A stretch of 64,000 nucleotides of DNA from Pseudomonas gingeri. Its GTDB lineage: Bacteria > Pseudomonadota > Gammaproteobacteria > Pseudomonadales > Pseudomonadaceae. A program made the translations under genes and the position numbers. Positions 52,090 to 60,966 of this stretch are shown here, piece by piece. The stretch spans positions 62,001 to 126,000 of the forward strand of contig NZ_JACAOS010000030.1 of the NCBI RefSeq assembly GCF_013386165.1. Reading direction: 5' to 3'. Every line of letters begins with the position of its first letter. Position 1 is the stretch's first letter. Under the pieces are notes generated by a model. The model was not told the origin of the DNA. It made no database searches and was given only the letters and a program-made list of their open reading frames with translations.

Positions 52090-53082
52090 ATGATCAAACA
52101 ACAGCTTGCCCGTTTTAACCGTCTGGAACTCCTGGCCCAGGCCACGCCTCTGGAAAAGCTCGAACGCCTGTCGGCGTGGGTGGGGCGTGATATCTACATC
52201 AAGCGCGATGACCTGACGCCCCTGGCCCTCGGTGGCAACAAGCTGCGCAAGCTGGAATACCTGGGGGCCGACGCCCTCGCGGTCGGCGCCGACACGCTGG
52301 TCACCGCCGGCGCCATCCAGTCCAACCATGTGCGCCAGACCGCGGCCCTGGCGGCCCGTCTCGGCCTGGGCTGCGTGGCCCTGCTGGAAAATCCCATCGG
52401 TACCGCGGACGCCAACTACCTGGGCAACGGCAACCGCTTGTTGCTCGACCTGTTCGATGCCCGGGTCGAGCTGGTGGACAACCTGGACAATGCCGACGAG
52501 CAGTTGCAGGCCCTGGCCGAGCGCCTGCGCAGCAACGGCAAGAAGCCGTATCTGGTGCCGATCGGTGGTTCCAACGCCCTGGGCGCGCTGGGTTATGTCC
52601 GCGCCGGCTTCGAGCTGGCGGCGCAGATTGAAGACAGCGGGCTGGAATTTGCCGCCGTGGTGCTGGCGTCCGGCAGTGCCGGGACCCACAGCGGCCTGGG
52701 GTTGGCCTTGAGCGAAGCGCTGCCGGGTTTGCCGGTGGTTGGCGTGACGGTGTCGCGCAGCGACGAGGCGCAGCGGCCCAAGGTGCAGGGGTTGGCCGAG
52801 CGCACGGCCGAATTGCTCGAGGTGCCGGTACCGGCCAGCTTCAAGGTCGAACTCTGGGACGAATATTTCGCCCCGCGTTATGGCGAGCCGAACGCCGGGA
52901 CCCTGGCGGCGGTCAAGCTGCTGGCGAGCCAGGAAGGCATCCTGCTCGACCCGGTCTACACCGGCAAGGCCATGGCCGGGCTGCTCGACGGCATCGGTCG
53001 CCAGCGTTTCGAGGATGGGCCGATCATCTTCTTGCACACCGGTGGCGCACCGGCGTTGTTTGCCTACAACGCTGTGCTCTAG
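52090..53082 (+). CDS. dcyD: D-cysteine desulfhydrase
   Basis: A 330-residue PLP enzyme of the ACC-deaminase/DcyD family that breaks D-cysteine into pyruvate, sulfide and ammonia. ATG 52090 (MIKQQLARFNRLELLAQATP) fits the family start; the frame upstream crosses the promoter. The PLP lysine is in LALGGNKLRKLEYLGADAL. TAGAIQSNHVRQTAALAARL, VPIGGSNALGALGYVRAGFE and GSAGTHSGLGLALSEAL are further family motifs. It precedes a cystine transporter, the arrangement known in E. coli (dcyD next to fliY/yecSC). Confidence 0.92.
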   Translation: MIKQQLARFNRLELLAQATPLEKLERLSAWVGRDIYIKRDDLTPLALGGNKLRKLEYLGADALAVGADTLVTAGAIQSNHVRQTAALAARLGLGCVALLENPIGTADANYLGNGNRLLLDLFDARVELVDNLDNADEQLQALAERLRSNGKKPYLVPIGGSNALGALGYVRAGFELAAQIEDSGLEFAAVVLASGSAGTHSGLGLALSEALPGLPVVGVTVSRSDEAQRPKVQGLAERTAELLEVPVPASFKVELWDEYFAPRYGEPNAGTLAAVKLLASQEGILLDPVYTGKAMAGLLDGIGRQRFEDGPIIFLHTGGAPALFAYNAVL

Positions 53083-53089
53083 TCCGATT

Positions 53090-53173
53090 TGTGGGGCCCG
53101 GCTTGCCGGCGCTGGCGGCCGGATGAGCGTCGCAAGGCTTGCTGGCCTCATCGCTGGCAAGCCAGCTCCCACA
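53090..53173. repeat. REPIN of the GTGGG type
   Basis: TGTGGGGCCCGGCTTGCCGG and CGCTGGCAAGCCAGCTCCCACA are the inverted arms. A further half-copy TATGGGAGCTCGGCTCCTGC follows at about 53200. It fills the gap after dcyD. Confidence 0.8.
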
Positions 53174-53260
53174 GAAGCGCAGAGGTGAGACGCTGACCTA
53201 TGGGAGCTCGGCTCCTGCAGGAAGCGGGCTAGTCCGACACCAATCGGGACAGCAATAGGT

Positions 53261-53323
53261 AATAAAATAGAATATACAAATAGTTTTTTATTATTTTATA
53301 GAATATAAGGCGCTCGTTATAGT
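53261..53323 (+). promoter_or_regulatory. AT-rich tcyJ leader with -10 box
   Basis: AATAAAATAGAATAT (53261-53275) nearly repeats the box before metQ at 36162. It is followed by a T/A-rich tract and TATAGT (53318-53323) with no good -35 sequence, suggesting an activator-dependent promoter (CysB-like by inference). Confidence 0.5.
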
Positions 53324-53438
53324 AACGGCGCAGGCGAATTGGCGCGAGACGCCAACGCCACTTTAAGGCAGGATTGACGCTGCGCTTCAGCGCGTCAGAT
53401 TCGCGTTCCCTCCCATAAGAAAACACTCGGGGCTCGTC

Positions 53439-54236
53439 ATGAATATTTCCGCATTTCGCAAGCGTCTGCTGGTCGGCAGCCTGGGCTTGGTACTCGGCGC
53501 CGGCCTGCTCGGCCAGGCCTTTGCCGGTGAGCAACTGGACAACATCAAGAAGGCCGGCGTCATCAACGTCGGCTTGGAAGGCACCTACCCGCCGTTCAGC
53601 TTCGTCGGTGCCGACGGCAAGCTGGCCGGCTTCGAGGTCGAGTTCTCCGACGCCCTGGCGGCAAAGCTGGGTGTGAAGGTCAAGCTGCAACCGACCAAGT
53701 GGGACGGGATTCTCGCGGCCCTGGAGTCCAAGCGCCTGGACGCTGTGATCAACCAGGTGACCATCTCCGAAGAGCGCAAGAAGAAGTATGACTTCTCCGA
53801 GCCTTATACCGTTTCCGGTATCCAGGCACTGGTGCAGAAGAAGGACGCCGACAAGTTCAAGACCGCCCAGGATCTGGCGGGCCACAAGGTCGGCGTGGGC
53901 CTGGGCACCAACTATGAACAATGGCTCAAGGACAATGTGCCAAAAGCCGTTATCAAGACCTATGACGATGATCCGACCAAGTACCAGGACCTGCGTGTAG
54001 GCCGTATCGACGCGATTCTGGTGGACCGTCTGGCGGCCTTCGAGCTGATCAAGAAGACCAACGATACCCTGGCCGTCTCCGGTGAGCCGTTCTCCCGTCA
54101 GGAAGCCGGCGTGACCCTGCGCAAAGGCGAACCCGAGTTGCTGGCCGCGGTGAACAAGGCCATCGACGAACTGCGCGCCGACGGCACCTTGAAGAAGCTG
54201 TCGGAAAAATACTTCAACGCTGACGTCACTCAATAA
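53439..54236 (+). CDS. tcyJ: Cystine ABC transporter, periplasmic binding protein
   Basis: A 265-residue family-3 solute-binding protein (also called FliY). The signal peptide is MNISAFRKRLLVGSLGLVLG ... QAFA, cleaved near residue 30. Family motifs are IKKAGVINVGLEGTYPPFSF, GKLAGFEVEFSDALAAKLGV, KWDGILAALESKRLDAVINQ and YEQWLKDNVPKAVIKTYDDD. The last base pairs overlap the permease start (TAATG). It captures cystine and related compounds. Confidence 0.92.
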   Translation: MNISAFRKRLLVGSLGLVLGAGLLGQAFAGEQLDNIKKAGVINVGLEGTYPPFSFVGADGKLAGFEVEFSDALAAKLGVKVKLQPTKWDGILAALESKRLDAVINQVTISEERKKKYDFSEPYTVSGIQALVQKKDADKFKTAQDLAGHKVGVGLGTNYEQWLKDNVPKAVIKTYDDDPTKYQDLRVGRIDAILVDRLAAFELIKKTNDTLAVSGEPFSRQEAGVTLRKGEPELLAAVNKAIDELRADGTLKKLSEKYFNADVTQ

Positions 54237-54901
54237 TGGAAGCAGCTTTTCAGCTTGCGTTGGACTCCGCGCCCTTTCTGCTCCAGGGCGCGTACTACAC
54301 GGTCATCCTCAGCCTGGGTGGAATGTTCTTCGGTTTGCTGCTGGGCTTCGGCCTGGCCTTGATGCGCCTGTCGCGCTTCAAGACGGTGAACTGGATCGCC
54401 AGGGTCTATGTGTCGTTCTTTCGCGGCACACCCCTGTTGGTCCAGCTGTTCGTGATCTATTACGGACTGCCGCAGATGGGCATCGAGTTGGACCCGCTGC
54501 CCGCCGCGTTGATCGGCTTCTCGCTGAACATGGCGGCGTACGCCTGTGAAATCCTGCGGGCCGCCATCAGCTCCATCGAGCGTGGCCAGTGGGAAGCGGC
54601 GGCGAGTATCGGCATGTCGCGGGCGCAGACCCTGCGCCGGGCGATCCTGCCGCAAGCTGCGCGCACAGCCTTGCCGCCGTTGGGCAACAGTTTCATTTCC
54701 CTGGTCAAGGACACGGCGTTGGCCGCGACCATCCAGGTTCCGGAACTGTTCCGCCAGGCCCAGTTGATTACGGCCCGGACCTTTGAAATTTTCACCATGT
54801 ATCTTGCCGCCGCCCTGATCTATTGGGTCCTTGCCAGCCTGCTCGCACACTTGCAGAACCGTCTGGAAGAGCGGGTCAATCGGCATGACCAGGAGTCTTG
54901 A
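54236..54901 (+). CDS. tcyL: Cystine ABC transporter permease
   Basis: A 221-residue inner-membrane permease of the His/Glu/Gln/Arg/opine family (YecS). It has the N-terminal FLLQGAYYTVILSLGGMFFG, the conserved YVSFFRGTPLLVQLFVIYYG and the EAA loop EAAASIGMSRAQTLRRAILP. It overlaps tcyJ by one base and ends four bases before the ATPase start. Acts as a homodimer in relatives. Confidence 0.92.
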   Translation: MEAAFQLALDSAPFLLQGAYYTVILSLGGMFFGLLLGFGLALMRLSRFKTVNWIARVYVSFFRGTPLLVQLFVIYYGLPQMGIELDPLPAALIGFSLNMAAYACEILRAAISSIERGQWEAAASIGMSRAQTLRRAILPQAARTALPPLGNSFISLVKDTALAATIQVPELFRQAQLITARTFEIFTMYLAAALIYWVLASLLAHLQNRLEERVNRHDQES

Positions 54902-54905
54902 CAGC

Positions 54906-55655
54906 ATGATTGTGGTTGAAAAACTGACCAAGCAATTCAAAGGGCAGACCGTGCTCAACGGCATCGACCTGAAGGTCGAGACCGGCGAGGTGATCGCGAT
55001 CATCGGTCCCAGCGGTTCCGGCAAGACCACCTTCCTGCGTTGCCTGAACTTCCTCGAAGAACCCTCCAGCGGCCGGATCAAGGTCGGCGACATCGAAATC
55101 GATAGCAGTCGCCCGCTGAACCAGCAACTGGGCCTGGTGCGCAAGTTGCGCCAGCAGGTCGGTTTCGTGTTCCAGAACTTCAACCTGTTTCCCCACCGCA
55201 CGGCGCTGGAAAATGTCATCGAAGGCCCGCTGGTGGTCAAGAAGACGCCGCGTGACCAGGCGCTTGTCCTGGGCCGCAAGCTGCTGGCCAAGGTTGGCCT
55301 GGCGGGCAAGGAAGACTCCTATCCACGCAGGCTTTCCGGTGGTCAGCAACAACGGGTAGCGATTGCCCGGGCGCTGGCGATGGAGCCGCAAGTGATCCTG
55401 TTCGATGAGCCAACCTCGGCCCTCGACCCGGAACTGGTGGGCGAAGTGCTGGCAACCATTCGTGGCCTGGCCGAAGAAAAACGCACCATGGTCATCGTCA
55501 CCCACGAAATGGGTTTTGCCCGGGATGTCGCCAATCGGGTGATCTTTTTCGACAAGGGCGTGATCGTCGAACAAGGTGAAGCCAAGGCGTTGTTCGCTAA
55601 TCCCAAGGAAGAGCGCACCCGGCAGTTCCTAAGTAAGTTTCTCGGTAATACGTAG
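54906..55655 (+). CDS. tcyN: Cystine ABC transporter ATPase
   Basis: A 249-residue ATPase (YecC) from ATG 54906 (MIVVEKLTKQFKGQTVLNGI). Walker A is GPSGSGKTT, the Q-loop is GFVFQNFNLFPH, the signature is LSGGQQQRVAIARALA, Walker B is VILFDEPTSALD and the H-loop is VIVTHEMGFA. It completes tcyJLN. A short hairpin (CGTACTC/GAGTACG, 55678-55698) lies downstream without a T run. Confidence 0.93.
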   Translation: MIVVEKLTKQFKGQTVLNGIDLKVETGEVIAIIGPSGSGKTTFLRCLNFLEEPSSGRIKVGDIEIDSSRPLNQQLGLVRKLRQQVGFVFQNFNLFPHRTALENVIEGPLVVKKTPRDQALVLGRKLLAKVGLAGKEDSYPRRLSGGQQQRVAIARALAMEPQVILFDEPTSALDPELVGEVLATIRGLAEEKRTMVIVTHEMGFARDVANRVIFFDKGVIVEQGEAKALFANPKEERTRQFLSKFLGNT

Positions 55656-56065
55656 GGCACTTCCCAACCAAGTCAGGCGTACTCAGGGAATGAGTACGAC
55701 GGTGTTGAAAAGTTGTTTATCGCGTTTCAGGTCATCGGTGTTTATGACCGCCTTTCTTCTGCTTCTTCTTTCACTCTAACGACTGCGAAAGTAGGAAGTG
55801 TCTTGATTCCCGGGCGATCCTCGCCATGACCGCTTAATGGCTTGACACCTTCCCGGCAAAACTCTTAGCTGCACTTCACAACCTGCACGACGTTATCAGG
55901 ACCGTATGGAAGTTTCGGCCAACTGTATGCCGGGCTGCGTGTGTGCCTTCCAGAGTTTGTGACGGTAAGGACACCTATTGAGGTTCAAAGACAACGGTTG
56001 TTTATGCGGCCCAGGCCTGCGCCTGCACGTTGGACTTTTCGTCACCCTACAAAAAGGATTTTTGC
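55656..56065. other. Intergenic stretch before the Ig-like protein
   Basis: No coding frame with a ribosome site is seen in 410 bases. TTGACA at 55842-55847 with a poor -10 (TTAGCT) 17 bases later is the best promoter candidate. AAAAAGGA just before 56066 is the ribosome site of the next gene. Confidence 0.45.
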
Positions 56066-56821
56066 ATGACTCATTTTCAGGAAAACCTGTGGCTGGCTCC
56101 GCCTGTCGTTCCCCAGGCCCATGGGCGTGGTATTGGCCTGTTGGCCGCCGCGCAGTTGTCGATTGTCATCCGGCCCTATGTCGGCATGGATGAGGGCGAC
56201 CTGATCGAGTTGTTCTGGGACGGTTGTTATGTCACGGCCCGGCAGGTGTCGGCCAGTGATGTGGGCCAGTCGCTGAGTTTGCGGGTGCCGGAGAGTTTTG
56301 TCCTGGACGGGCTGGCGCGGGTCCACTATCGAGTCTTGCGGGTGGGCAGTGCCGGCGCCTGTTCGCGTCGGCTCGAGGTACCGGTCAAGCTCGCGTGTCC
56401 GGGGGGCCAGCCCTTTGGTGAGGAAAACCAGGGACTGGCGCCGCTGATCATTCCCGCGCCGATCCAGCGCTACGGGGTCAACCCCAGCCAGATGCGCCGA
56501 GGCGTGCCGCTGACCCTGGAGCCCTACCTGAACATGGCCGTCGAGGACGAGATCACCTTGCTCTGGGGCGATGTACGCCTCGACCTGCCCAAGCTCGCGG
56601 GCGAGGACATCGGCAAGCCGGTCCGGGTCTTCGTGCCCCCGGCGGTGATCCAGGAAGCCGGTGAAGACAGCGGCCTGGATCTGACCTACTGCGTGATCGA
56701 CCGGGTCGGCAACAACTCCCGTTGGGCACCGGCGAGGCGCCTCAGGGTTGGCAGCGCCCGGCATTACATCAGAACCCCGCGCCCGGTTTTTCCCACGCTC
56801 GCCCAACCCTGCCGGGGTTGA
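56066..56821 (+). CDS. Ig-like two-repeat protein of unknown function
   Basis: A 251-residue protein from ATG 56066 (MTHFQENLWLAPPVVPQAHG) with no signal peptide. Two related halves are visible. LSIVIRPYVGMDEGDLIELF ... VHYRVLRVGSAGACSRRLEV corresponds to LTLEPYLNMAVEDEITLLWG ... LTYCVIDRVGNNSRWAPARR. Each has a GDxIxLxW strand and a xxYxVxDRVGNxSxWS-type end, as in the Ig-like repeats of Pseudomonas surface proteins. Here only two repeats are present. Role unknown; it stands alone between the cystine and organosulfur blocks. Confidence 0.7.
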   Translation: MTHFQENLWLAPPVVPQAHGRGIGLLAAAQLSIVIRPYVGMDEGDLIELFWDGCYVTARQVSASDVGQSLSLRVPESFVLDGLARVHYRVLRVGSAGACSRRLEVPVKLACPGGQPFGEENQGLAPLIIPAPIQRYGVNPSQMRRGVPLTLEPYLNMAVEDEITLLWGDVRLDLPKLAGEDIGKPVRVFVPPAVIQEAGEDSGLDLTYCVIDRVGNNSRWAPARRLRVGSARHYIRTPRPVFPTLAQPCRG

Positions 56822-56835
56822 GAGGTTGGCCTTCT

Positions 56836-56890
56836 ATACATATTCCCAAAGGTTAGTTTATTTAATTTTTATACGCGCTTAGGGTATATG
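56836..56890 (+). promoter_or_regulatory. AT-rich promoter region of the sfnB-type genes
   Basis: A sharp AT-rich block (TATACATATTCCC, then GGTTAGTTTATTTAATTTTT) lies 150-200 bases before the first SfnB-type gene and after the previous stop. Its composition is like that of the oscA, metQ and tcyJ leaders. No exact hexamers are assigned. Confidence 0.4.
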
Positions 56891-57032
56891 CACCGGACCA
56901 CCGGACTTGTTTGATTTCGATGGCATCGCGCTTTTGCGATGCTTCCAAAGAGAGATGAGGACGGTATGGTCAGGAACACAATCACCCTTGTGCGGATCGC
57001 CAGGGCATTGCGCACGCCACGGAGTGGCGATG

Positions 57033-58274
57033 ATGTCTAACTTGCATGAAGCACAGGTCCAGAGCGACCAGGATATTGCCCCGCTGTTGTTGCCGGTCCG
57101 TGTGCTGCGCAACGACGCCGAAGCCCTGCAGGCCGCCCGTGAGTTGGCCGAGGTTGCCCGTGCGCAGGCAGCGCGCCGTGACCGTCAACGCAAGTTGCCG
57201 TGGGCCGAGATCGAGCAGTTCACCCGCAGCGGCCTGGGCAGCATCACGATTGCCCGTGAGTACGGCGGGCCGCAGGTTTCCTTTGTCACTGTGGCCGAGG
57301 TTTTCGCGATTATTTCCGCTGCCGATCCGGCCCTCGGGCAGATCCCGCAGAATCAATTCGGCATCCTGCAGTTGCTCCAGGGCACCGCCACCGAACGCCA
57401 GAAAAAGCAGCTGTTCCAGAGCGTGCTGGAAGGCTGGCGCATCGGTAATGCGGGGCCGGAGCGCGGCACGAAAAACACCCTGGAGCTGAAGACCCGGATC
57501 ACCGCCGATGGCGATGGTTTTGTCATCAGCGGCCAGAAGTTCTATTCCACTGGCGCCCTGTTTGCCCACTGGGTGGCGGTCAAGGCGATCAACGACGAAG
57601 GGCGGCAGGTCATGGCCTTCGTCCGTCGCGGTACGCCGGGCTTGCGCATCGTCGACGACTGGTCGGGCTTCGGTCAGCGCACCACCGCCAGCGGCAGCGT
57701 GTTGCTGGACAAGGTGCGGGTGGAGGTGGAAGACGTCGTCGACAACTGGCGCCAGGGCGAGGTACCGAATATCCAGGGCGCCTACTCGCAATTGATCCAG
57801 GCCGCCATCGACGCGGGCATCGCCCGTGGGGCCATCGACGACAGCATCGCCTTTGTCCGCGAGCGTTCGCGGCCGTGGGTCGACGCCAAGGTCGAGCGCG
57901 CCAGTGACGACCTCTACGTGATTGCCGATATCGGCAAATTGAAAATCGAACTGCACGCCGCCGAGGCGCTGTTGCGCAAGGCCGGGCAGGTCCTCGACCA
58001 GGTCAGCGCCGGTCCCGTGGATGCGGCCGCCGCGGCCCGGGCCTCGATTGCCGTGGCCGAGGCCAAGGTGCTCACCACTGAAATCGCCTTGCTGGCCAGC
58101 GAGAAGCTGTTCGAGCTGGCCGGCAGCCGCGCCACCCTGGCCGAATTCAACCTCGACCGGCACTGGCGCAACGCCCGGGTGCATACCCTGCACGACCCGG
58201 TGCGCTGGAAATACCACGCCGTGGGCGCCTATCACCTGAACGGCAGTTTGCCGGCCCGGCATTCCTGGATTTGA
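57033..58274 (+). CDS. sfnB: SfnB-family sulfur-acquisition flavoprotein (acyl-CoA dehydrogenase fold)
   Basis: A 413-residue FMN/FAD enzyme of the acyl-CoA-dehydrogenase superfamily. It starts at one of two adjacent ATGs (57030 or 57033; MSNLHEAQVQSDQDIAPLLL) after GGAG. Key strings are AREYGGPQVSFVTVAEVFAI, ADPALGQIPQNQFGILQLLQ, GFVISGQKFYSTGALFAHWV, DDWSGFGQRTTASGSVLLD and LDRHWRNARVHTLHDPVRWK. SfnB-type proteins are induced under sulfate limitation and take part in oxidation of dimethyl sulfone and similar compounds. The exact reaction is not settled. It is followed by a paralogue and an FMN monooxygenase in one operon. Confidence 0.85.
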   Translation: MSNLHEAQVQSDQDIAPLLLPVRVLRNDAEALQAARELAEVARAQAARRDRQRKLPWAEIEQFTRSGLGSITIAREYGGPQVSFVTVAEVFAIISAADPALGQIPQNQFGILQLLQGTATERQKKQLFQSVLEGWRIGNAGPERGTKNTLELKTRITADGDGFVISGQKFYSTGALFAHWVAVKAINDEGRQVMAFVRRGTPGLRIVDDWSGFGQRTTASGSVLLDKVRVEVEDVVDNWRQGEVPNIQGAYSQLIQAAIDAGIARGAIDDSIAFVRERSRPWVDAKVERASDDLYVIADIGKLKIELHAAEALLRKAGQVLDQVSAGPVDAAAAARASIAVAEAKVLTTEIALLASEKLFELAGSRATLAEFNLDRHWRNARVHTLHDPVRWKYHAVGAYHLNGSLPARHSWI

Positions 58275-58297
58275 CGACCAGACCTCTGGAGAAACAC

Positions 58298-59491
58298 ATG
58301 ACTTTTTCTCAACACGTCGCGGTCATCAGCAGCGACGAGCAAGCCCTGATCGTGGCCAGCGACCTGGCCGAAGACTTCAAGCGCGACAGTGTCGTGCGCG
58401 ACCGTGAGCGGCGTCTGCCACTGGCCGAACTGGAGGTGTTTTCCCGTTCGGGCCTCTGGGGCATCAGCGTGCCGAAAGCCTACGGCGGTGCCGGGGTGTC
58501 GAATGTCACCCTGGCCAGGGTCACGCAACTGATCGCCGAGGCCGACGCGTCCCTGGGGCAGATTCCACAAAACCATTTCTATGCCCTGGAAGTGCTGCGG
58601 GTCAACGGCAGCGAGGCGCAGAAACAACGGCTGTATGCCGAGGTCCTGGCCGGTCGGCGCTTCGGCAATGCCCTGGCCGAACTGGGCACAAAAACCGCCC
58701 ACGATCGCATCACCAGCCTGCGCCGCGATGGCGACGGCTACCGAATCAACGGCCGCAAGTTCTACGCCACGGGGGCTTTGTATGCCCAGCGCATCCCGAC
58801 GTCGGTAGTGGATGAGCAGGGCGTCCAGCAGTTGGCTTTCGTGCCCCGCGACAGTGTCGGCCTGAATGTGATCGACGACTGGAGCGGTTTTGGCCAGCGC
58901 ACCACCGGCAGTGGTTCGGTGGTGTTCGAGGATGTGTATGTGGCCGCCGAAGACGTGATCCCGTTTCAAACGGCTTTCGAGCGCCCGACCCCGGTCGGCC
59001 CGCTGGCGCAGATTCTCCATGCGGCCATCGACACCGGCATTGCCCGGGCGGCCTATGAAGACACCCTGCATTTTGTCCGCACCCGCACGCGTCCATGGAT
59101 CGATGCCAGTAGCGACAAGGCCACTGAAGATCCCTTGACCCTCAAGAGCATCGGCCACCTGAGCATTCGCCTGCACGCCGCCGAGGCGTTGCTGGAGCGG
59201 GCCGGTGAATACCTTGATCGGGCCCAGGCCGAGACCAACGCCGAGACAGTGGCGGCGGCCTCGATTGCCGTCGCCGAAGCGCGGGCCATCAGTACCGAAA
59301 TTTCCCTGGCGGCCGGCAGCAGCCTGTTCGAGCTGGCCGGCAGCCAGGCGACCCTGGCCGAGCACGGGCTGGATCGTCACTGGCGCAACGCGCGGGTGCA
59401 CACCCTGCACGACCCGGTGCGCTGGAAGTACCACGCGGTGGGCAACTACTACCTCAACGCGGAAAATCCGCCGCTGCGGGGGACGATTTGA
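58298..59491 (+). CDS. Second SfnB-family flavoprotein
   Basis: A 397-residue paralogue from ATG 58298 (MTFSQHVAVISSDEQALIVA) with TGGAG upstream. It repeats every landmark of the upstream gene (PKAYGGAGVSNVTLARVTQL, ADASLGQIPQNHFYALEVLR, DDWSGFGQRTTGSGSVVFED, LDRHWRNARVHTLHDPVRWK). It is otherwise well diverged, so the duplication is old and the substrates may differ. Its stop overlaps the ATG of the monooxygenase (TGATG), giving tight coupling. Confidence 0.85.
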   Translation: MTFSQHVAVISSDEQALIVASDLAEDFKRDSVVRDRERRLPLAELEVFSRSGLWGISVPKAYGGAGVSNVTLARVTQLIAEADASLGQIPQNHFYALEVLRVNGSEAQKQRLYAEVLAGRRFGNALAELGTKTAHDRITSLRRDGDGYRINGRKFYATGALYAQRIPTSVVDEQGVQQLAFVPRDSVGLNVIDDWSGFGQRTTGSGSVVFEDVYVAAEDVIPFQTAFERPTPVGPLAQILHAAIDTGIARAAYEDTLHFVRTRTRPWIDASSDKATEDPLTLKSIGHLSIRLHAAEALLERAGEYLDRAQAETNAETVAAASIAVAEARAISTEISLAAGSSLFELAGSQATLAEHGLDRHWRNARVHTLHDPVRWKYHAVGNYYLNAENPPLRGTI

Positions 59492-60870
59492 TGGCGAAGA
59501 AAAAGCTCCTGCTCAATGCGTTCAACATGAACTGCATCGGGCATATCAACCACGGACTGTGGACCCATCCACGGGACAACTCGACCCAGTACAAGACGCT
59601 GGAATACTGGATCGAGCTGGCGCAATTGCTTGAGCGCGGTTTGTTCGATGGGTTGTTTATCGCCGATATCGTCGGGGTCTACGACGTGTATCAGGGGGCG
59701 GTGGACGTGCCGTTGCGGGAGTCGATCCAGTTGCCGGTCAACGATCCGCTGCTGCTGGTTTCGGCCATGGCGGCGGTGACGAAAAACCTCGGTTTTGGCC
59801 TGACGGCCAACCTCACCTACGAGGCGCCGTACCTGTTCGCCCGACGGATGTCGACGCTCGACCATCTGAGTCGTGGGCGGGTTGGTTGGAACATCGTCAC
59901 CGGTTATCTCGACAGCGCCGCCCGGGCTATGGGCCTCAAGGAGCAGGTCGAGCATGACCGACGCTACGACCAGGCCGATGAGTATCTGGAGGTGCTGTAC
60001 AAACTCTGGGAAGGCAGTTGGGAAAACGACGCGGTGCTCAATGATTCTGCCCGGCGGATCTACGCCTTGCCTGAGAAAGTGCACAAGGTGCAGCACGCCG
60101 GTGAGTTCTATCAGGTGGAGGGTTATCACCTCTGCGAGCCTTCGCCGCAGCGCACGCCGGTACTGTTCCAGGCCGGCAGTTCGGAACGTGGTCTCGAGTT
60201 CGCCGGGCGGCATGCCGAGTGCGTATTTATCAGCGGGCAGAACAAGGCGGCGACCAAGGTCCAGGTGGACAAGGTGCGGGCCAGCGCGGTGGCGGCGGGA
60301 CGTGATCCCGAGGGCATCAAGCTGTTCATGGGCTTGAACGTGATTGTCGGCGAGACCGAAGCCGCCGCCTGGGCCAAGCATGCCGAGTACCTGGGGTATG
60401 CCAGTGCGGAGGCGGGCGTGGCGCATTTTTCCGCGTCCACCGCGATCGATTTTGCCGAGTATGAACTGGATGAACCGATCCAGTATGTGAAGAGCAATGC
60501 GATCCAGTCGGCAACCAAAAACCTGCAGAACAATGACTGGACCCGGCGCAAATTGCTTGAGCAGCACGCCTTGGGCGGGCGCTATTTCACGGTGGTCGGC
60601 TCGCCCGAACAGGTGGCTGACGAGCTGGAATCGTGGATCGCCGAAACCGGGTTGGATGGCTTCAACCTGACGCGCATTGTCACTCCGGAAAGCTATGTGG
60701 ATTTTATCGATCTGGTGATCCCGGAGTTGCAGCGGCGCGGGTCGTACAAGACCGCTTATGACCCGGGGACCTTGCGCGAGAAGCTGTTTCACGCTGAAGC
60801 CCATTTGCCCGAGCAGCATGCCGGGGCGGGCTATCGCCCTATCGCGAGCAAGCTCGCTCCTACAGTTTGA
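59491..60870 (+). CDS. FMN-dependent monooxygenase (NtaA/SnaA/DszA family) with REP-encoded tail
   Basis: A 459-residue two-component flavin monooxygenase of the luciferase-like superfamily (MAKKKLLLNAFNMNCIGHIN). Motifs are FDGLFIADIVGVYDVYQGAV, NLGFGLTANLTYEAPYLFAR, RRMSTLDHLSRGRVGWNIVT and PVLFQAGSSERGLEFAGRHA. Such enzymes use reduced FMN and O2 to cleave C-S or C-N bonds. With two SfnB-type neighbours and MetQNI downstream it probably oxidises an organosulfur compound. No flavin reductase gene is adjacent. The last ten residues (PIASKLAPTV) and the stop are encoded by a REP element, so the native C-terminus was probably altered. Confidence 0.87.
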   Translation: MAKKKLLLNAFNMNCIGHINHGLWTHPRDNSTQYKTLEYWIELAQLLERGLFDGLFIADIVGVYDVYQGAVDVPLRESIQLPVNDPLLLVSAMAAVTKNLGFGLTANLTYEAPYLFARRMSTLDHLSRGRVGWNIVTGYLDSAARAMGLKEQVEHDRRYDQADEYLEVLYKLWEGSWENDAVLNDSARRIYALPEKVHKVQHAGEFYQVEGYHLCEPSPQRTPVLFQAGSSERGLEFAGRHAECVFISGQNKAATKVQVDKVRASAVAAGRDPEGIKLFMGLNVIVGETEAAAWAKHAEYLGYASAEAGVAHFSASTAIDFAEYELDEPIQYVKSNAIQSATKNLQNNDWTRRKLLEQHALGGRYFTVVGSPEQVADELESWIAETGLDGFNLTRIVTPESYVDFIDLVIPELQRRGSYKTAYDPGTLREKLFHAEAHLPEQHAGAGYRPIASKLAPTV

Positions 60871-60919
60871 TTTGATTGCGCAGCGCGGCCCCCTGTAGGC
60901 GCGAGCTTGCTCGCAATGG
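60841..60919. repeat. REPIN overlapping the end of the monooxygenase gene
   Basis: ATCGCGAGCAAGCTCGCTCC (start 60841) and GCGCGAGCTTGCTCGCAATG G (end 60919) are the inverted arms with a ~30-base spacer. The left arm lies inside the coding region of the upstream gene; the stop TGA at 60868 falls just after it. Confidence 0.88.
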
Positions 60920-60966
60920 GGCCCGCTCAAACACCACACCTTTGTGCTTTGACTGGAAAACCACTT

